Source: Neobacillus niacini (lineage in GTDB: Bacteria > Bacillota > Bacilli > Bacillales > Cytobacillaceae). Taken from it: DNA of 64,000 nt. The translations under genes were made by a program, and so were the position numbers. The notes below the pieces were generated by a model, which was not told the DNA's origin, searched no databases, and saw nothing but the letters and a program-made list of their open reading frames with translations. Below, in pieces: positions 1 through 8,766 of this stretch. The number at the start of each line of letters is the position of its first letter. Positions within the stretch are counted from its first letter, which is position 1. The stretch lies in NCBI RefSeq assembly GCF_019749295.1, contig NZ_JACWFG010000001.1, positions 146,604-210,603 on the forward strand, written 5' to 3'.

Positions 1-112
1 ATTTTTTCTTTCTGGACTTAAAACGCTTAACCGGCTTTTCTGTCATTTTCGTTTTTGGAAAATCCATAACAGATTCTGACTGCTCAGATTTTTTTGGTAT
101 CATTGCCCTCAT
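1..112 (-). CDS. Sugar ABC transporter permease, N-terminus only (runs off left edge)
   Basis: Only 37 codons are in the window, reading leftwards from ATG at 112-110. The visible peptide is hydrophilic and Lys/Arg-rich, as in the cytoplasmic leader of MalF-type CUT1 permeases before the first membrane segment. The identification rests mostly on position: it follows a sugar-binding lipoprotein gene (388-1704) in the same direction. A second in-frame ATG lies at 103-101, and neither has a strong ribosome site. The gap to the binding-protein gene holds a stable hairpin (338-378), a common way to lower permease expression relative to binding protein. The coding frame is clear; the permease call is inference. 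Confidence 0.55.
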   Translation of the reverse strand, partial: MRAMIPKKSEQSESVMDFPKTKMTEKPVKRFKSRKKK

Positions 113-337
113 CTCTTTCTAATAAAATATAGTAGTAGGCTTTAATGAAGGATCTTTTCTCAAATATTGTTGCTTTTTTGAAAGTAAATACCATTGAATG
201 TCGGTTATTACATTGAGAATAGCCTATATTAATGAGAAAAGACCTGCTTACTTAGTTCTAAAGCTCAAAACAGCTTATTCCACGTTAAAATCGGCTTTAA
301 GATTTTAACAACAATCTTTACGAAAACAGCCTTAATG

Positions 338-378
338 AAAAGTGGTCCTGTAAGATGACGAAGACCAGGACCACTTTT
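338..378 (-). terminator. Intercistronic hairpin between binding protein and permease
   Basis: A 13-bp perfect stem (AAAAGTGGTCCTG pairing with CAGGACCACTTTT) closes a 15-base loop just after the binding-protein stop codon. On the minus strand it is followed by only a short T run (CTTTTC). It probably acts as a partial terminator or 3'-end protector that lets fewer transcripts reach the permease gene. The remaining bases 113-337 show no gene. Confidence 0.75.
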
Positions 379-387
379 TTTCTTATT

Positions 388-1704
388 TTATCGGCTTAAA
401 ATCTCAGTAGTTTTTTTCCTGAATTCTTTTGCACCTTCTTCAGGGGTCATTTCACCGTACATAACCAGTTCATCAATGTCTGCTAATGCCTGTAATACTT
501 CAGCAGATGATGCCGGGAAGTTGCTGTCAATTGGAGAGCTGTTTTCTGTAACTAATGAAATGTAATCAAAGACTTTCTTATCTGTTTCACTTAGGTTTGG
601 TGCCATTGCTTCTCTGATTTCCTGCTTAAGTGGAACACCACGGTCAGAACCGCCGATTTCATAAACTTTGATATTGTTTAAGAAGAAGTTGATGAATTTA
701 GCTGCTTCTTCTTTATGTTTCGAAGACTTTGGAATCGACCATAGCATCGCAGGTTTTAAGAACATTCCTTTATCATTATTTTCACCAGGCAGCATGGTTA
801 ACTCTAATTGCTTACCAGCGGCACTTGAAAGGGCTCCAACCTGATTTGACCAGCGGAAGTCAAAAGGAGATTTACCATGAACGATCAATTCATCTTCCAC
901 ACCCTTAATCTGTTGAATCACATCATACCCAGGGGCTGTTCCGGAATCGACCATTTCCTTATTCATTGCATAATAATCTTCTAATAATTTGTCATCTTTA
1001 TATCCTAAATCTTTTCCATCTTTGCTAAACATCTTGAAACCTTGTTCCCTCAAGTAATACTCAAAGATATTCTTTGGCTCTAGTAATCTTGTACCATAAG
1101 TACCTAATTCCTTATGAACCTTGTTTGCCGCGGCTTCATAATCTTCCCATGTCCAATTTTCATTTGGCAGTGGTACCCCTGCTTTTTCAAGCATTTCTTT
1201 ATCATAGATCGCTGCCAGTGCGTTTGTACCAGTTGGAATACCAAGGAGCTTACCATCCTTTGTTCCGGATTCCATGATCGTATCACTTACACCTTCTACA
1301 TCAATGGTTCCCTTTTCAACAAATTCTGTAAGGTCTGTTAAAAGCTCCTTATCAGCATATTGATTTAAATATTCACCAAAATTTTGCTGCATGATATCCG
1401 GGAGATTGTTACCTGCTGCCTGTGCAGCCATCTTTTCAAAATATCCATCAAACCCTGTAAATTCTGGTTCAATTTTAACGTTAGGATTTTCCTGTTCATA
1501 TAAATCAATGATTGCCTGTGTTTGGTCATGTCTGCTTTGGGATCCCCACCATGACATTCTTAACGTAACTTGTTCGTCACCTTTTTCTTCTTTTGGTTTG
1601 TCGTTTTCATTCCCTGCCTCATTTGAAGCTTTGTTTCCTGAACAAGCACTTAGGACTAATGTGAAAATAATCATTAGTACAAAAAATAGATTCTTCCTTC
1701 TCAT
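388..1704 (-). CDS. Sugar ABC transporter substrate-binding lipoprotein (CUT1, SBP family 1)
   Basis: Extracellular sugar-binding lipoprotein of about 438 residues. The N-terminus has a basic start, a hydrophobic stretch and a lipobox ending LSAC, so the mature protein would be anchored at that Cys. The body has the family 1 pattern, with LRMSWWGSQSRH near the start and an acidic WTWEDYEAAA region. The start is placed at ATG 1704 because a GAGGAGG ribosome site lies about 11 bases upstream. A longer frame reaches 1752 but would put a cre box inside the coding region and a hydrophilic stretch before the signal peptide. The upstream YesM/YesN pair (1876-5176) ends in a strong terminator, so this gene should have its own promoter, with CcpA control through the cre at 1731. 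The substrate cannot be told from sequence. Confidence 0.93.
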   Translation of the reverse strand: MRRKNLFFVLMIIFTLVLSACSGNKASNEAGNENDKPKEEKGDEQVTLRMSWWGSQSRHDQTQAIIDLYEQENPNVKIEPEFTGFDGYFEKMAAQAAGNNLPDIMQQNFGEYLNQYADKELLTDLTEFVEKGTIDVEGVSDTIMESGTKDGKLLGIPTGTNALAAIYDKEMLEKAGVPLPNENWTWEDYEAAANKVHKELGTYGTRLLEPKNIFEYYLREQGFKMFSKDGKDLGYKDDKLLEDYYAMNKEMVDSGTAPGYDVIQQIKGVEDELIVHGKSPFDFRWSNQVGALSSAAGKQLELTMLPGENNDKGMFLKPAMLWSIPKSSKHKEEAAKFINFFLNNIKVYEIGGSDRGVPLKQEIREAMAPNLSETDKKVFDYISLVTENSSPIDSNFPASSAEVLQALADIDELVMYGEMTPEEGAKEFRKKTTEILSR

Positions 1705-1730
1705 CCTTGAACCATCCTCCTCATTCATTT

Positions 1731-1744
1731 TGAAAACGCTTTCT
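1731..1744. promoter_or_regulatory. cre box (CcpA site) upstream of binding-protein gene
   Basis: TGAAAACGCTTTCT fits the cre consensus TGWNANCGNTNWCA at all positions except the last. It lies 27 bases before the chosen start at 1704, in the leader, where CcpA binding would repress expression when preferred sugars are present. Confidence 0.7.
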
Positions 1745-1847
1745 ATATTCATAATAAATTATCTGATTATTTAAAAAAACGGAAATTTCAGATATGTGGA
1801 TGCAAAAATCAGAGGTATTCGATGAAATCTTTGAAAAAAAAAAAACA

Positions 1848-1872
1848 GTTGAGTTTTTCTAAAAAACTCAAC
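1848..1872 (-). terminator. Intrinsic terminator of the yesMN-like operon
   Basis: GTTGAGTTTTT pairs with AAAAACTCAAC around a three-base loop, directly after the response-regulator stop. On the minus strand it is followed by about 13 T in a row. This is a strong rho-independent terminator separating the two-component genes from the binding-protein gene. Confidence 0.9.
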
Positions 1873-1875
1873 ATC

Positions 1876-3435
1876 CTAACCTAGCATTAAATTATTTTTG
1901 AATTCTGAAGGTGTATATCCTGTCTGTTTTTTAAATACTTTACTAAAATAGGTAGGATTATTCCCAAATCCAACTTCTTCTGCCACGGAAATCATCTTAA
2001 TTTCTTCCTGGCTCTCGATAATTTCAATCGCCTTTTCAACTCTTCGATTGATGAGATAGCTGGAGAATTTTTCGCCGATTTCCTTTTTAAACAGCTTACC
2101 TAAATAGTCGGAATTCATATAAAAAACATCATGAGCAATCTTGGATAAGGAAATTGATTGATCGGAAATGTTAAGTTCTACGTACTCTAAAACCTTGCGT
2201 ATGACATCACTTTGTGTTTCCTTCGTACGGGCATAATTTTGCTGGGCAATCTCAAAAGAAACACTATCAATGAAATCTTTATACTGACCTAAGTTAGTAA
2301 ACTCTTGAAAATAAATGATTCGTTGAAATAGTTCATCCATCATTTCTTTTTTTGCCTGCCGGATGATGCTCATAAAGATTTCCAGACAATGTGATTTGGC
2401 CATGGTAACATTTTCCTTTTTTAGTTGTTCAAAAAAACGTTCTAAATAATGTTTTACTTCAGCTATATTCCCACTTCTAATGGAAAAAATAAAATCCTCA
2501 TGATCAAATGATTGTACATTTTCAAAATACGACTCATCTTTATGCAAATCACTAACGGAAATAATACTTCCGTTTCCTAAATAAAATCGCTGCGATAAAC
2601 AATCGATCACTTCATGATAGAGCTTTCTTAGTTGACTGATGTTCCCGGCACTGCTAATGCCAGTGGTAAAAGGCAATTGATATAGAGGGGCAAACACTTC
2701 TGTTATCTTCTTTATTTTTTTGATCAGACTCTGATCCGGACTATTTTCACATACCAACACAACTCTTTCACCTATGGTTGTACAAAGCTGGATGCTTTGG
2801 TTGTTATTTAAATAATCTACGGCAATCTCTTTCAAAGCAAAAACAGGCTCGAAATCATGGTCTTCATCGATCTCGAAGACGACTAATTTGATTTCCTGTG
2901 AGCTCTCATTAATTTCAAACAATTGACTAAAGTACTCCCACTCAGACAGCCCATATTTTTTATTTGTAATAAACTCCTTTAAAAATTGCTCTTTTGCTTT
3001 GGGCATGACATCCTGTAGTTTGCTTTTGATATTGGCTACAATCTGTTCCTTCCCTTTTTCCTCATTTAATTCTTCAATCACCTTTCTTAATGCATCTTCT
3101 ATTTTTGCTTCGTTGCTCGGTTTAAGTAAGTAGTATTTAACATTATATTGCATCACGGTTTTCGCGTATTCAAATTCGTCATACCCCGATAGAATAATGA
3201 ATTTAATGTCCGGAAAAATGGGGTGAACCTTTTCAATTAATTCTACTCCCGTCATACCTGGCATTTTAATGTCTGTAATCACAATATCAGGAGGATTTTC
3301 CATAATGAAATTAAAGGCTGCACGACCGCTTTCAGCTTTGTTCACAAGGGTTGCCCCGCAGTCCTCCCAATTGACAAGACAAGCAATCCCTTCAAGAATA
3401 TTGATTTCATCATCTGCTATTAGTACCCTATACAT
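1876..3435 (-). CDS. YesN-like response regulator with AraC DNA-binding domain
   Basis: Response regulator of 519 residues. The N-terminal receiver domain (about 1-120) has the acidic pair D8/D9, phospho-acceptor D55 in the motif VITDIKMPG, and the conserved Lys in LLKPS near 105. A long middle region follows. The C-terminal AraC/XylS domain (about 415-515) carries two helix-turn-helix units, with the usual signature around YFSKVFKKQTGYTPSEF. This is the YesN architecture, and it overlaps the sensor kinase gene by 8 bases, so the two are co-transcribed. The likely target is the adjacent sugar importer (388-1704 and beyond). The phosphorylation partner is inferred from gene order. Confidence 0.93.
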   Translation of the reverse strand: MYRVLIADDEINILEGIACLVNWEDCGATLVNKAESGRAAFNFIMENPPDIVITDIKMPGMTGVELIEKVHPIFPDIKFIILSGYDEFEYAKTVMQYNVKYYLLKPSNEAKIEDALRKVIEELNEEKGKEQIVANIKSKLQDVMPKAKEQFLKEFITNKKYGLSEWEYFSQLFEINESSQEIKLVVFEIDEDHDFEPVFALKEIAVDYLNNNQSIQLCTTIGERVVLVCENSPDQSLIKKIKKITEVFAPLYQLPFTTGISSAGNISQLRKLYHEVIDCLSQRFYLGNGSIISVSDLHKDESYFENVQSFDHEDFIFSIRSGNIAEVKHYLERFFEQLKKENVTMAKSHCLEIFMSIIRQAKKEMMDELFQRIIYFQEFTNLGQYKDFIDSVSFEIAQQNYARTKETQSDVIRKVLEYVELNISDQSISLSKIAHDVFYMNSDYLGKLFKKEIGEKFSSYLINRRVEKAIEIIESQEEIKMISVAEEVGFGNNPTYFSKVFKKQTGYTPSEFKNNLMLG

Positions 3436-5176
3436 GATTTTTCATCACTCCATCTGCGCAAGGTAATGTGATAATGACCTTCGTCCCTTTACCTTTCTTA
3501 CTTTCCATGTGAATACCGTAGGAACTGCCAAACATCAGTTTAATTCGATCATTAATATTCCGTAAGCCGATTCCTGTCCCCTTCGGTTTTACCTCGCCTG
3601 TAAAGATGGCCAATGTAGTAGCTTCATCCATCCCTGGTCCAGTGTCTTCTACAACAATCTTAAGATTTTCATCATCAATAGCAATACTGACGGTTATATG
3701 ACATCCGGTTTCCAATACCTCCACACCATGTTGAATGGCATTTTCAACAATCGGCTGAATAGAAAGCTTAGGGATTAGGTAATGTTCAATATCTGGTAAA
3801 CTATTTAATGTAAAATGAAGCCTGTGATTGTATCGATATTTTTGAATCGTAATGTAATTCTCAACGATTTGCAGCTCCTCTTTAACAGAAATGAGTGGAG
3901 CCTTTTTACTAATAATATTTCTCATCATATTGCCTAGAGCTTCAGCCATAATATAAATTTTCGGTTGTTTATTGATCTTTGCCGCCCAATTAATGGAGTC
4001 CAAGGTGTTATATAAAAAATGAGGATTGATTTGTGCCTGCAGCGCCCTATATTCTGTTTCCTTGATCATTAATTGCTTTTCATAATTTTCTCTAATAAGA
4101 AGATTTATCTTTTTCATCATGGTTTCAAAGTCTTTATGCAACTGTCCGACTTCGTCGTTCGAATACTTTTCTTCACGAAAGTCCGATTGTTCAATTCTTC
4201 CTTTTTGTGCTTGTTTCATTTTTTCAGTTAATCTTTCAAGGGGTTTAGATAAAGCTCCTGCGGCTCTTCTGCTGAGGAATATCGTTAAGAAGATCATCAA
4301 TAATAAATAGAAAACCATCCAAATCTTAATGATGTTCGTTTGTTCCGTAATATTATCAAAAGGAAGGAAGTGATAATAAGTCAAATTCGAAAAGGCTGAT
4401 TTTTGAAAGGCAGCTAAATAGTCTTTTCCATCTATATTCATCACCTCGTAACCGCTTCCATTTTCTACATCAGGTATCGTATATTTGGTAAATTCACTAA
4501 AGTCACTTCGATAAACGATTTCATCATCTCTAACGATGACAAACCCATTATCGGATGGAATTTTTAAACTGCCGTGAATCAGCTTGTCCATATCGACGGT
4601 AATCATTAATGCACCTAAAAAATCCAGGCTTAGATTTGATTTATTTCTAATGATCCTAGCTGCTGTAAGTTTATTTTGATTTTCCAGGGGAATCCACACA
4701 TTTGCTCCTTCCATAGATAACGACAACGGCAGTATTTCCTCTGGATTATGTTTTATTTTTGTATTGTACCCGGCTATGTAAGTTTGATTGTAATAGTCAA
4801 TAATTTGAAGGGAAGAGATATACCTTTCTTGTGTTGCATAGGTAACTAACCCCTCGATTAATTTATCTTTGGTCCGATATGTTTCAAATACTTTAGGATT
4901 CTCTATAATACTCTTTAAAGAATTTTGAATAAAATTATCAGTACTAATTCGAAAAGAAAGCTGCTCAATCTTGTGTAACTCTTTATCTAAAACTGCAGAA
5001 GTCAATTGAAGGCTTTTGGCTGATTCCTTATAAATTTCATCTTCATACATTCTTGAAAAATACTGAAAAGCAAACACTCCTATGAAACAAAATATGAATA
5101 ATAATAACAGCATGATTGAAAAGATCTTATCCTTGATTTTAAGGTGATAGAAAAAAGGTCTGATTCTCACTGTCAA
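3428..5176 (-). CDS. YesM-like sensor histidine kinase
   Basis: Membrane sensor kinase of 582 residues. One membrane helix near the N-terminus (about 18-38) and another at about 285-305 enclose an extracellular sensing domain. A HAMP linker follows, then the His_kinase domain with phospho-acceptor H386 in QINPHFLYNTLDS, and a HATPase_c domain with N box (PIVENAIQHG) and G boxes (DTGPGMD, GTGIGLRNI). This is the LytS/YesM type that pairs with AraC-domain response regulators. The frame opens at TTG 5176; a GTG two codons in is an alternative start. It is the first gene of the pair and overlaps the regulator. The ligand is probably a sugar or sugar-loaded binding protein, which is inference. Confidence 0.93.
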   Translation of the reverse strand: MTVRIRPFFYHLKIKDKIFSIMLLLLFIFCFIGVFAFQYFSRMYEDEIYKESAKSLQLTSAVLDKELHKIEQLSFRISTDNFIQNSLKSIIENPKVFETYRTKDKLIEGLVTYATQERYISSLQIIDYYNQTYIAGYNTKIKHNPEEILPLSLSMEGANVWIPLENQNKLTAARIIRNKSNLSLDFLGALMITVDMDKLIHGSLKIPSDNGFVIVRDDEIVYRSDFSEFTKYTIPDVENGSGYEVMNIDGKDYLAAFQKSAFSNLTYYHFLPFDNITEQTNIIKIWMVFYLLLMIFLTIFLSRRAAGALSKPLERLTEKMKQAQKGRIEQSDFREEKYSNDEVGQLHKDFETMMKKINLLIRENYEKQLMIKETEYRALQAQINPHFLYNTLDSINWAAKINKQPKIYIMAEALGNMMRNIISKKAPLISVKEELQIVENYITIQKYRYNHRLHFTLNSLPDIEHYLIPKLSIQPIVENAIQHGVEVLETGCHITVSIAIDDENLKIVVEDTGPGMDEATTLAIFTGEVKPKGTGIGLRNINDRIKLMFGSSYGIHMESKKGKGTKVIITLPCADGVMKNHV

Positions 5177-5313
5177 CCAATCCTTATTGATAGTATTTTC
5201 TTAATATTTCGATTATAAAGAATAAAATCCTTCTTTATTATAGGATAATGACACTATTTAATATATTCACTTCTTCAAAAAAAGAAGGTTAGCAGGGAAT
5301 TAGCCCCTTATAT

Positions 5314-6639
5314 TCACACACCTTTTGTTACATTTTGTTTTTGTTTGATGCTTTTATTGCTCATTTTATAGACAATCATAAACACCACAACCAATCCTGC
5401 TACTTCACCTATCGAAGCAGCTATGGCCCCGTTGATTCCGTTCCAATGCGGGAAAAAGTATACAAATAAAGATAGACTAATAAGGACTGCAATTAAATTC
5501 ATCACTTGTGAGTATACCATCCGTTTAGTTTGTCTCTGGAGCATCAGGAATCCATTTAGAAAGTCTACTATCGGATAGACCAGCGTTTTTAAAATAAAGA
5601 ATTTTAATACACCCAATGTGGCTGTGGATAAAACGGTATCAGCCCCCATTACAACCCCCATAAACCAGCTGCCTAATGGTGAAAAGCATAACACGGTGAG
5701 GAGAATAGAGGGAGTAAGGCCTATTAACAAGGTGAAATTGACCACTTTCTTTCTACTTTTTTCATAAAATTGCAAAACGATTTGGTGTGTGTACATGAAG
5801 AAGCTTAAAACCAGGTTCGTTATACTATGTGCCAGCGCAAAAGAAGCAATACTCATTTGAATATTTTCCGATTTAGCCAGAAAAACATAAACAATTGGGA
5901 TTAGTATAGTTTGAAAGATGAAATAAAAAACTAATGGAGTATAGAAGTGAAATATATCTGTCTTCTGCAATTTAAAATCTTTCTTTGACAGGGGATATTC
6001 CTTAATCAGGAAATGCCCCTTCCAAACACTAATGAGACACTCGATGATCATCCCTGCCAAGAAAATCAATGCCCCGCCAACACTCGATATGTAATCCAGG
6101 ACTACCAATAAATATGAGATTACAAACATTGTAATGACTCGTATAATTACCCCGATTGTCACCCATTTTGTTTCAAGGTGATTGATAATAATGCCTTGAT
6201 AAATTCCACGTATCCCCGAAAAAATTAAGACTAATATGATCACTTTAAATGTGTTTGAAATAGTCTCTACCATGCTTTGATCTGCATTGAAAAAATGAAC
6301 GTAAATCCAGTCTCCTATCCTGCTAAAGGCCAAAATGGAACAAAACAGCACAACGATTCCCAATACATACATTAAAAATACCGTTAGTAGTTTAAAAGAT
6401 TGTTTGTCTTTCACTAAAGCTGAACTTGTTTGTCTAAACACAATGATGGGTCTTTCGACGACTTGAAATAGAGCAAAAGCTACAGCATAACAAGCAATGA
6501 TAAATGCGGCATCTTCTGCGCGTGTCAACGTACCATTGATAATCACATGTGTTACGGAGGTTAAACTGGCAGCAAACCCTAATGGGATGAAAAAAGCACT
6601 TAACTGCTTATAGGTTACCTGGCTTTTATTGCTGTTCAA
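5314..6639 (-). CDS. MatE-like multidrug/lipid-flippase family membrane protein
   Basis: Polytopic membrane protein of 441 residues with about 12 hydrophobic segments and almost no soluble domains. Its composition and the TSVTHVIINGTLTRAED region resemble Bacillus proteins annotated as multi antimicrobial extrusion protein MatE, in the MOP superfamily of MATE and polysaccharide flippases. The start is TTG 6639, preceded by a GGAAGGGG ribosome site. It is divergent from the LacI-type regulator at 6861, and a perfect palindromic operator covers its predicted transcription start, so that regulator probably controls it. Control of a MatE-like exporter by a LacI regulator suggests the cargo or inducer is a sugar derivative. 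The substrate is unknown. Confidence 0.75.
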   Translation of the reverse strand: MNSNKSQVTYKQLSAFFIPLGFAASLTSVTHVIINGTLTRAEDAAFIIACYAVAFALFQVVERPIIVFRQTSSALVKDKQSFKLLTVFLMYVLGIVVLFCSILAFSRIGDWIYVHFFNADQSMVETISNTFKVIILVLIFSGIRGIYQGIIINHLETKWVTIGVIIRVITMFVISYLLVVLDYISSVGGALIFLAGMIIECLISVWKGHFLIKEYPLSKKDFKLQKTDIFHFYTPLVFYFIFQTILIPIVYVFLAKSENIQMSIASFALAHSITNLVLSFFMYTHQIVLQFYEKSRKKVVNFTLLIGLTPSILLTVLCFSPLGSWFMGVVMGADTVLSTATLGVLKFFILKTLVYPIVDFLNGFLMLQRQTKRMVYSQVMNLIAVLISLSLFVYFFPHWNGINGAIAASIGEVAGLVVVFMIVYKMSNKSIKQKQNVTKGV

Positions 6640-6683
6640 CGCAAATTACCCCTTCCTTTTTCAGATAATGATTTAACGAAAAA

Positions 6684-6730
6684 ATAACAACGTTGTTATA
6701 TATCATACAGGATAAAACACGAAATAACAA
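6684..6730 (-). promoter_or_regulatory. Promoter and operator of the MatE-like gene
   Basis: On the minus strand, -35 TTGTTA (6730-6725), a 17-bp spacer and -10 TATGAT (6707-6702) form a good SigA promoter. Its start point falls near 6695, inside the perfect 16-bp palindrome ATAACAACGTTGTTAT (6684-6699). The central CG and dyad are typical of LacI-family operators, so bound regulator would block transcription initiation. Confidence 0.75.
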
Positions 6731-6810
6731 TTAGTTTTCAATCTATTCACAAAAATCTGAATTTATTTTATAACGATTGCTCGGATACTCATACTTATTC
6801 GCATTTAAAA

Positions 6811-6835
6811 TGCTATAATGTTAACAACGTTATTA
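6811..6835 (+). promoter_or_regulatory. Autoregulated promoter and operator of the LacI-type gene
   Basis: An extended -10 element, TGCTATAAT, lies at 6811-6819, with only a weak -35. The near-palindrome TAACAACGTTATTA (6822-6835) follows immediately, covering the expected start point near 6826. It matches the operator at 6684-6699 except for one base, so one regulator probably binds both divergent promoters. Confidence 0.7.
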
Positions 6836-6860
6836 TGAATGTTTTTCCGGGGGAATCTAG

Positions 6861-7862
6861 ATGGGAGTAACAATTAAAGATATTGCCACTATTTCAGGCG
6901 TTAGCTTTTCCACTGTTTCAAAAGCCTTAAATAACAGTCCACTTGTTAAGCCTGAAACAAAATCAAAAATCCTCAAAATAGCACAGGAAATGGGCTACGA
7001 ACCCAACTTTGCCGCTAGAAGATTGGTTTCAAAGGAAACGAAAACCATTGGCTTGGTCTGGCCATCGATTGAAAGAGCAGCGCTATCTACACTCGTCACC
7101 AAAATCAATGCCGAAGTTGAAAAGAATGATTACTCAATGATCTTATCCATCAATTCCACCAAATCAGCGGTTGACATGTTTAAACGTTTTCAGGTAGATG
7201 GAATTATCATTTTTAAGGAAAATGATGACTCTTCGTATTTGGATACGTCATATTTTTCAAATATTCCTGCAATCTCTTATGGCGATGGGAATCAAACGGG
7301 CATCCCTTTTATTGATGTAAACTATAAAAAAGCCATGTATCTTGCTGTCGAGTATCTTTACCAATTAGGGCATCGGGATATAACTTATATTGGTGATTTT
7401 TCCCTTGGCGATTCCAGACAGACGGAAAAATACGAGGGTTTTAAAGAAGCGATGAAACACTTTCATTTACAATTAAAAGCGCAAACCTTATTGAATACCG
7501 GCGGGTTGGATTGGCAAAGTGGTTACCGTACCACCAATCGCTTATTAGAGTCTTCCAATATCCCATCTGCCATTATTGGCGGGAGCTATGATTTAAGCGG
7601 CGGTATCATCCGTGCGATAAAAGAACAAAACCTAATTATTCCGAAGGATATTTCTGTTATTGGATATGACAATATCCCTCAAATGGGAGATTTGGAAACT
7701 CCGTTAACGAGTATTGGTGTACCAGTGGATGTCCTGGCAAAAAATATAACGGATTCTCTCTTTCAACAAATTCAGCAACCTGATTCCGTCCCTTTGATTC
7801 AAAGGTTAGAGCCTGAACTTAAAGAGCGAATATCATGTGCGGCCAAAGTAAAAAAGGATTGA
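6861..7862 (+). CDS. LacI-family transcriptional regulator (divergent to MatE-like gene)
   Basis: Regulator of 333 residues. The N-terminal LacI helix-turn-helix (about 3-50) reads TIKDIATISGVSFSTVSKAL followed by the hinge-helix region FAARRLVS. A periplasmic-binding-protein-like effector domain follows, with IGLVWPS at its first strand and the usual PSAIIGGSYD and ISVIGYDNIPQ motifs. It is one of the few plus-strand genes in the window. Two near-identical operators sit over its own promoter and that of the divergent exporter gene (5314-6639). It ends at a strong terminator. The effector is probably a sugar, but it cannot be named. Confidence 0.93.
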   Translation: MGVTIKDIATISGVSFSTVSKALNNSPLVKPETKSKILKIAQEMGYEPNFAARRLVSKETKTIGLVWPSIERAALSTLVTKINAEVEKNDYSMILSINSTKSAVDMFKRFQVDGIIIFKENDDSSYLDTSYFSNIPAISYGDGNQTGIPFIDVNYKKAMYLAVEYLYQLGHRDITYIGDFSLGDSRQTEKYEGFKEAMKHFHLQLKAQTLLNTGGLDWQSGYRTTNRLLESSNIPSAIIGGSYDLSGGIIRAIKEQNLIIPKDISVIGYDNIPQMGDLETPLTSIGVPVDVLAKNITDSLFQQIQQPDSVPLIQRLEPELKERISCAAKVKKD

Positions 7863-7880
7863 GCAATATCAATCCTTTTT
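7851..7880 (+). terminator. Intrinsic terminator of the LacI-type gene
   Basis: A 12-bp perfect stem (AAAAAGGATTGA with TCAATCCTTTTT) with a 6-base loop overlaps the stop codon at 7860-7862 and ends in a T run. It terminates the plus-strand regulator gene. Confidence 0.9.
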
Positions 7881-8037
7881 ATATTTTTATTTCTTTCTGG
7901 CTAAAATGGGTGCTTAGATTTTTTATATCTATAACTTGGCACTGGATTTGGAATTTCTGCATTATTTTTCGAACTGTTTTACGGTCAACATTTATTCTAT
8001 ACTTTCTTTTTAATTTTTCGATGGCCACAACAATAGG
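7879..8037 (-). pseudogene. Relic of an IS3-family transposase OrfB (HTH_21 region)
   Basis: Minus-strand translation from 8037 to the stop at 7879 gives a basic peptide with the segments VAIEKLKRKYRINVD, RKTVRKIMQKFQIQC and then unrelated residues. This matches the HTH_21 segment that precedes the integrase core in IS3/IS150-type OrfB. A stop codon lies directly upstream (TAA at 8040-8038), there is no start, and the DDE catalytic core is absent. The fragment is therefore a dead remnant. No terminal inverted repeats were recognised. Confidence 0.65.
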
Positions 8038-8082
8038 TTATTACACTTTTCTTATACATCAACTTGGAAGTTGTTAAGCACC

Positions 8083-8766
8083 TCAATGAAAGAGCTTGTA
8101 AACAAGTGGAAGAATAATAGAAGTAAGAATTGCCGCGGCACCCATTGCCACACTAGACACAGCTCCTTGTATTTTCCCTTCTGCCACCGCCTGGCTTGTA
8201 CCGATACCATGTGACACAGTTCCAATTCCCAGACCTCGTGAGATTGGATCGTGAATTTTAAAAAGTGTTAAGCACCATGAGCCAAAAGCGGCTCCAAAGA
8301 TTCCTGCAGTAATAACAAGTACTGCAGCTAATGTCGGATCTCCACCAATAATAGGAACAATTTCAATTGCGACTGGAGTCGTAACCGCCTTAACCGCAGA
8401 AGTTGCCTGTATCATTTCGGAAAGATTAAGCAGCTTTGAGATCCCTATGGCAGAAGCTATTGTTGCAAGACTCCCCACCGTTAACCCTACTGAAACCTGT
8501 ATGGCTTTTTCCTTGATGACAAGGCGATTTTTATACATAGGAACTGCCAGTGCTACGGTCGCTGGACCCAGCAAGTACGTCAACCATTCTTTGGCAGGGG
8601 TATATTGTACATAATTTATATCAGCTATTCTTAAAATGATAATGACTAGTATTGTTGTTAACAGCACTGGAGTTGTAAAAGGGTTGGAGATGTGTCTATA
8701 TAATACCCTTGAACCAATATAGATGAGTAAAGTTAAACTAATATTAAATAGAGTCAGACCGTACAT
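8083..8766 (-). CDS. lrgB: LrgB/CidB-family membrane protein (PftB-like)
   Basis: Membrane protein of 227 residues with about 7 hydrophobic segments and the LrgB signature region GGDPTLAAVLVITAGIFGAAFG followed by RGLGIGTVSHGIGTSQAV. The family works with LrgA/CidA proteins. In Bacillus subtilis the orthologous pair PftAB moves pyruvate, whereas in staphylococci the proteins are linked to autolysis control. The gene overlaps the upstream lrgA by 23 bases and has an AAAGGGG ribosome site before ATG 8766, so translation is probably coupled. No LytS/LytT regulator pair is nearby. Confidence 0.9.
   Translation of the reverse strand: MYGLTLFNISLTLLIYIGSRVLYRHISNPFTTPVLLTTILVIIILRIADINYVQYTPAKEWLTYLLGPATVALAVPMYKNRLVIKEKAIQVSVGLTVGSLATIASAIGISKLLNLSEMIQATSAVKAVTTPVAIEIVPIIGGDPTLAAVLVITAGIFGAAFGSWCLTLFKIHDPISRGLGIGTVSHGIGTSQAVAEGKIQGAVSSVAMGAAAILTSIILPLVYKLFH

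Noticed and set aside
7835..8077. 80-codon plus-strand ORF after the LacI-type gene
   Set aside because: It starts inside the LacI-type gene and runs opposite to an IS3 transposase relic; no ribosome site and no family.
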